A stretch of 5,156 nt of DNA from VRUE01 sp036524775 (GTDB lineage: Bacteria > Actinomycetota > Thermoleophilia > Solirubrobacterales > 70-9): positions 1-5,156 of the forward strand of contig DATDBO010000066.1 of assembly GCA_036524775.1 (NCBI GenBank), in the 5' to 3' direction. Under the pieces are notes generated by a model, which saw nothing but the letters and a program-made list of their open reading frames with translations, did no database searches and was not told the origin of the DNA. This document shows, piece after piece, positions 3,796 to 5,156 of this stretch (the stretch's first letter is position 1; each line of letters begins with the position of its first letter). The position numbers were made by a program, and so were the translations under genes.

Positions 3796-5156
3796 ATGCT
3801 CGCCACGGCGCAGACGTTCACCCTCGACGGCATCGCCGCCCGACCCGTGCGGGTCGAGGTCGACGTGCACCGCGGCCTGCCGGCCTTCTCCGTCGTCGGC
3901 CTGCCCGACGCCGCCGTGCGGGAGGCGCGCGAGCGGGTGCGCGCGGCGCTCGCCAACTGCGGCTTCGACTTCCCCCTGCAGCGGATCGTCGCCAACCTGG
4001 CTCCGGCCAGCGTGCGCAAGGCCGGCCCCGGCCTCGACCTGCCGATCGCGGTGGCGCTTCTGGTCGCCTCGGGCCAACTCGAGTGGGAGCGTCTGCCGCG
4101 GCTGGCGATGGCGGGCGAGCTGGCCCTCGACGGGACGGTGCGGCCGATCCCCGGCGTCCTGGCCATCGCCGAGGCCGCGCGCCGGCAGGGGGCGGAGGCG
4201 GTGATCGTGCCCGTCGAGAATGGCTCGGAGGCCGCACTTGTCAGCGGGCTGGACGTCCTCCCATTGGAAACACTCGAGCAGGTTCCGGGCTTGGCTGCCG
4301 GGGAGTGGGCGCCTAAGCGCCCTGTGCCAATGCCGCTGCCGACCCTGCCCAGCGGCGCCCCGGATCTTGCCGACCTCCGGGGCCAGCCTCACCTCCGCTA
4401 TGCCCTCGAGGTCGCGGCGGCAGGCGGTCACAGCCTGCTGATGGTCGGCCCGCCTGGTGCGGGAAAGTCGCTGGCTGCGAGCAGATTGCCTTCGATTCTG
4501 CCGCCGCTCAGCTCGGAGGAGGCTCTTGAAGTCGCTCGGATCGCGAGTGCCTGTGGGCAGCTGGTTGGACGGCCTGTGGGCGGTCGACCCTTTCGAGCTC
4601 CTCATCACACGGTCACGTCCGCCGGTCTTATAGGAGGCGGCAACCCGCCTGGGCCGGGTGAAGCGACCCTTGCGCACCGTGGCGTGCTCTTCCTCGATGA
4701 GCTTTGCGAGTTCTCTCGCGAAGCGTTGGAGGCGCTTCGGGCACCCCTGGAGGCCGGCTCGGTGGTTATCTCTCGCGCCGGCAGCAACCGCCGCCTGCCC
4801 TGCCGCTTCATGCTCGTCGCCGCGTCCAACCCCTGTCCCTGCGGGCGCGGCGAGGCCGATCCCGAGTGCAACTGCGCGCCGCTCGAAGTGCGGCGCTACC
4901 AGGGACGGCTCAGCGGCGCGCTCGCCGACCGGCTCGACGTCCTCGTCGCGATCCGCCAGCCGAGCGCAGCCGAGATCGGCGGTCCGCCCGGAGAGGCTTC
5001 GGCAAAGGTCCGCGAGCGGGTCGCGGCGGCCCGCGAGCGCCAGGAAGCCCGCCTCGGCGCCGGGCGCTGCAACGCCGAGATGACGCCCGCCGAGGTGCGC
5101 GAGTGCGCGCTCGAAGAGGCCGCCGGGGCGCTGCTCGCCGAGTCCTACTCCCGCCG
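3796..5156 (+). CDS. comM: ComM/YifB family AAA+ ATPase, Mg-chelatase-like (3' end cut off)
   Basis: ComM in Vibrio and Haemophilus is a hexameric helicase promoting branch migration during natural transformation; in Actinobacteria its role is less studied. The window holds 453 codons of roughly 500. The N-terminal ChlI-like domain (about 1-160) shows VHRGLPAFSVVGLPD (24-38) and GELALDGTVRPIPG (107-120). The ATPase core follows with Walker A GPPGAGKS (218-225), FRAPHHTVTSAGLIGGG (266-282), Walker B GVLFLDEL (296-303, Asp301 and Glu302) and NPCPCG (345-350) with Cys347, 349, 358 and 360 as a possible metal-binding cluster. The Mg-chelatase C-terminal domain has just begun at the edge. ATG 3796 is chosen because it precedes the conserved region; GTG 3787 is an alternative. 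No ribosome binding site is clear. Codon use is unusual across 4201-4760. The next gene is often dprA, which is not visible here. Confidence 0.94.
   Translation, partial: MLATAQTFTLDGIAARPVRVEVDVHRGLPAFSVVGLPDAAVREARERVRAALANCGFDFPLQRIVANLAPASVRKAGPGLDLPIAVALLVASGQLEWERLPRLAMAGELALDGTVRPIPGVLAIAEAARRQGAEAVIVPVENGSEAALVSGLDVLPLETLEQVPGLAAGEWAPKRPVPMPLPTLPSGAPDLADLRGQPHLRYALEVAAAGGHSLLMVGPPGAGKSLAASRLPSILPPLSSEEALEVARIASACGQLVGRPVGGRPFRAPHHTVTSAGLIGGGNPPGPGEATLAHRGVLFLDELCEFSREALEALRAPLEAGSVVISRAGSNRRLPCRFMLVAASNPCPCGRGEADPECNCAPLEVRRYQGRLSGALADRLDVLVAIRQPSAAEIGGPPGEASAKVRERVAAARERQEARLGAGRCNAEMTPAEVRECALEEAAGALLAESYSR

Noticed and set aside
3685..4677. N-terminal extension of yraN to 456 codons
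   Set aside because: The extra part is antisense to the conserved comM coding region and has no recognisable domain; the YraN family starts at about the ATG at 3684.
1..5156. Search for CRISPR arrays, insertion sequences, tRNA genes and a new multi-gene system
   Set aside because: No regular spaced repeats, terminal inverted repeats with a transposase, or tRNA-like cloverleaf were seen; nearly all sequence is covered by conserved housekeeping genes.

Overview
This window looks like a piece of a chromosome from a very GC-rich bacterium, most likely an actinobacterium. The gene order rpsP-khpA-trmD-rplS-lepB-rnhB, then yraN and comM, is the conserved actinobacterial housekeeping block. The wording of several proteins (AGQVDD in TrmD, GYSTPEH in RNase HII, KPYQIPSQSMEPT in LepB) reminds me of deep-branching Actinobacteria such as Thermoleophilia, but that placement is inference from memory.

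Layout: (1) 1-155 holds the last codons of an upstream gene, a perfect 11-bp inverted repeat and the rpsP leader. (2) 156-1327 is a tight run of rpsP, khpA and trmD with gaps of 6 and 2 nt. rimM, which usually lies between khpA and trmD, is absent. (3) 1328-1384 is a short gap holding a GC-rich hairpin followed by six T's, ending 7 nt before rplS. (4) 1385-3310 is rplS, lepB and rnhB. rplS carries a long acidic Ala/Glu/Pro tail. lepB and rnhB both lack a convincing ATG, GTG or TTG start and appear to begin at CTG. (5) 3307-3684 is yraN on the minus strand, convergent with rnhB and sharing a CTAG stop palindrome with it. (6) 3685-3795 is a divergent intergenic region. (7) 3796-5156 is comM on the plus strand, cut off by the window end.

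Functionally this is core information processing and export: small-subunit protein S16, an RNA chaperone, tRNA m1G37 methylation, large-subunit protein L19, signal peptide cleavage, removal of RNA from RNA-DNA hybrids, a YraN-family nuclease-fold protein and a competence/recombination-type AAA+ ATPase. I found no mobile element, CRISPR array, tRNA, rRNA or new defence-like system. The points worth a second look are the start-codon irregularities, the missing rimM, the inverted yraN, the hairpin before rplS, and two sharp changes in codon usage (the rplS tail and the ATPase core of comM).
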